Assembly: GCA_002317295.1 (NCBI GenBank)
Contig: DCIY01000019.1
Location: forward strand, 28,565 to 36,786
DNA length: 8,222 nucleotides
From: Bacteroidales bacterium UBA1714
GTDB lineage: Bacteria > Bacteroidota > Bacteroidia > Bacteroidales > Paludibacteraceae
Direction of reading: 5' to 3'
Part shown: positions 6,950-8,222 of the stretch, piece by piece
Layout of the letters: every line of letters begins with the position of its first letter
Position numbering within the stretch: the stretch's first letter is position 1
Notes under the pieces: model-generated
Database searches by the model: none
What the model was told of the DNA's origin: nothing
The model's input: only the letters and a program-made list of their open reading frames with translations
Made by a program: the position numbers and the translations under genes

Positions 6950-8167
6950 ATGAAAAAATCGCTTATTCCTGTTATCATCTTTCTCCTGCTTTTGGGAGTG
7001 TGGATCGCCCGTATTGTCATGCAAACCTCCTCTACGGGAAAAATTATTCTGCCGTTGGAACAAATCCAGGCGTATAATGCGTCTTTGTTGGCACAAGATA
7101 ATCTTCATTTGGTGGACATTGAACACGCAACGTTTACTGCCCATCAGGTGCGCCAACGGATTGATTCATACAAAGTCTCCTCTTCTGTAGTATACATAGA
7201 TACGGATAGTATAGGTCCTCAGGACATGGAAGCACTGTATGCTTCGCGCAATATGGAGGCTGTTCCTGACAGTTTTATTCCTCGTTATGGATTAACATGC
7301 CTTCCTGCCTGTGTGCGCAGTTTCCCGACTTATCAAACCCTGACGGACGATGCCATTATTTCCGGTCCGTTCTGCTTTGATGATAACCAGCAGTCACAAC
7401 TGTGTTTGGGGGAAGGGGTGATGATTTTGCACTATAATGCAGATTCTACTTGGATGTTTGTGCAGGCTTATGACTATGCTGGCTGGGTAGAGTCTTGCGC
7501 GGTGATTCCCTGCTCTTATGACCAAATGGTGGATTATCTGCATCCTCAGTCTATCCTGGTGAACACCCGCATCTATTCCCAGTGTGTCAATGATTCTCTG
7601 GTACGCTTGAACATGGGAACCACGCTTCCTTCACAGCACGGCAGGGCCCTGATTCCTTCCCGTGATAAACAGGGGCAACTTCAATTGGTTCCTATGGCCA
7701 TGCAGGGGCGTTGGCATCGTGGTTATTTACTTTATACTCAGGAGAATGTGCTGGATTTGGCTATGAGCCAGGAAGGTAATCCGTACGATTGGGGAAATCG
7801 CAATGGCTATAATGATTGTACAGCTTATGTTCGTTCCATCTATCGCTGTTTTGGAGTTCGATTTCCGCGCAACAGTTCGGATTTTTGCCGCATCGAACGG
7901 GGTGCTCAGGATTTTGATGCGGAGGCTGTGGATTGGACGACTCTGCCGATAGGAACGATTCTGATGACTCGCTCACATGCCGTATTGTATTTGGGCATCG
8001 TGGAGGATGAACCTCGAGTGATTCATGCCCATTGCAATACCTATCATCCTGAAACGGGTGAAACGGAATTGGTGGGTAAAGTAGAATGTACACCGATTGT
8101 CACGCTGGTGTACAAAGATGGTTCTACCCTGGCCACCAGCGTCCGTCGTCAGGTGGAGGTCAAGTAA
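6950..8167 (+). CDS. Membrane-anchored or secreted SH3-domain NlpC/P60 cell-wall peptidase
   Basis: This 405-aa protein resembles the SH3b1-SH3b2-NlpC/P60 cysteine peptidases that cut peptidoglycan stem peptides, usually after gamma-D-Glu. The N-terminus is a basic-hydrophobic signal or anchor (MKKSLIPVIIFLLLLGVW, to about residue 23) without a lipobox cysteine, so the protein is periplasmic. A linker-like N-terminal region (about 35-110) is followed by a first SH3-like domain (about 111-188), a second (about 201-250) and the peptidase (about 263-388). Catalytic Cys290 lies in NPYDWGNRNGYNDCTAYVRS, followed by FPRNSSDFCR. His343 is in RSHAVLYLGI, and His359 or His361 in VIHAHCN is the third polar residue. 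The protein has 12 cysteines in its exported part, which is high. It starts 12 nt after the tandem stop of the serine dehydratase gene and is probably the last gene of the operon. Exact substrate is unknown: recycling or remodelling of muropeptides is the likeliest role. Confidence 0.87.
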   Translation: MKKSLIPVIIFLLLLGVWIARIVMQTSSTGKIILPLEQIQAYNASLLAQDNLHLVDIEHATFTAHQVRQRIDSYKVSSSVVYIDTDSIGPQDMEALYASRNMEAVPDSFIPRYGLTCLPACVRSFPTYQTLTDDAIISGPFCFDDNQQSQLCLGEGVMILHYNADSTWMFVQAYDYAGWVESCAVIPCSYDQMVDYLHPQSILVNTRIYSQCVNDSLVRLNMGTTLPSQHGRALIPSRDKQGQLQLVPMAMQGRWHRGYLLYTQENVLDLAMSQEGNPYDWGNRNGYNDCTAYVRSIYRCFGVRFPRNSSDFCRIERGAQDFDAEAVDWTTLPIGTILMTRSHAVLYLGIVEDEPRVIHAHCNTYHPETGETELVGKVECTPIVTLVYKDGSTLATSVRRQVEVK

Positions 8168-8171
8168 AATC

Positions 8172-8218
8172 CCTCCTCACACCCACCGTCCGGGGGTTGA
8201 GAAGGCCCTGTCCTTCTC
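8172..8218 (+). terminator. Candidate hairpin region after the last gene (possible terminator)
   Basis: A perfect 7-bp inverted repeat, GAGAAGG (8199-8205) and CCTTCTC (8212-8218) with a 6-nt loop, starts 31 nt after the stop codon. An alternative longer stem pairs about 8172-8184 with 8194-8205, with one mismatch and one bulge, and would compete for the same bases. No U-run is seen before the window ends (only CTAAA), so an intrinsic terminator is plausible but unproven. Confidence 0.4.
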
Positions 8219-8222
8219 TAAA

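Overview
The window looks like a chromosomal core region of a Bacteroidota (probably Bacteroidales) bacterium. Three things point that way. Two promoters match the Bacteroidetes-type consensus (TTTG, about 20 nt, TAnnTTTG). None of the starts has a strong Shine-Dalgarno sequence. The order ftsK-lolA-trxB beside an Rnf operon headed by an RseC-like gene is, from general knowledge, typical of that order. I see no phage, insertion-sequence, CRISPR, tRNA or rRNA signal. The species cannot be named from this sequence alone.

Layout. Positions 1-1590 on the minus strand hold the first three genes of an Rnf (ferredoxin:NAD+ oxidoreductase) operon, read in the order RseC-like membrane protein, rnfB, rnfC. 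rnfC runs off the left edge of the window. A 136-bp intergenic region (1591-1726) carries two back-to-back promoters with nearly identical geometry, plus an imperfect tandem 20-bp repeat between them. Positions 1727-8167 on the plus strand hold five tightly packed genes: ftsK (DNA translocase), lolA (lipoprotein chaperone), trxB (thioredoxin reductase), a one-chain iron-sulfur L-serine dehydratase, and an SH3/NlpC-P60 cell-wall peptidase. Neighbours overlap by 4, 1 and 4 nt, and the last junction has a 12-nt gap. The final 55 bases contain inverted repeats that may form the transcript end. There is no gene-free stretch longer than 300 bases.

How the genes fit together. The minus-strand genes build an ion-pumping redox complex in the inner membrane. 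The plus-strand operon mixes chromosome segregation at division (FtsK), envelope biogenesis and turnover (LolA, NlpC/P60), thiol redox balance (TrxB) and amino-acid catabolism (serine dehydratase). The shared divergent control region could let the two operons be co-regulated, but that is inference.

I found no convincing undescribed system. The points most worth a second look are the mirrored divergent promoters with their tandem repeat, the unusually short RseC-like protein, the cysteine-rich NlpC/P60 enzyme, and the two competing hairpins at the right edge.
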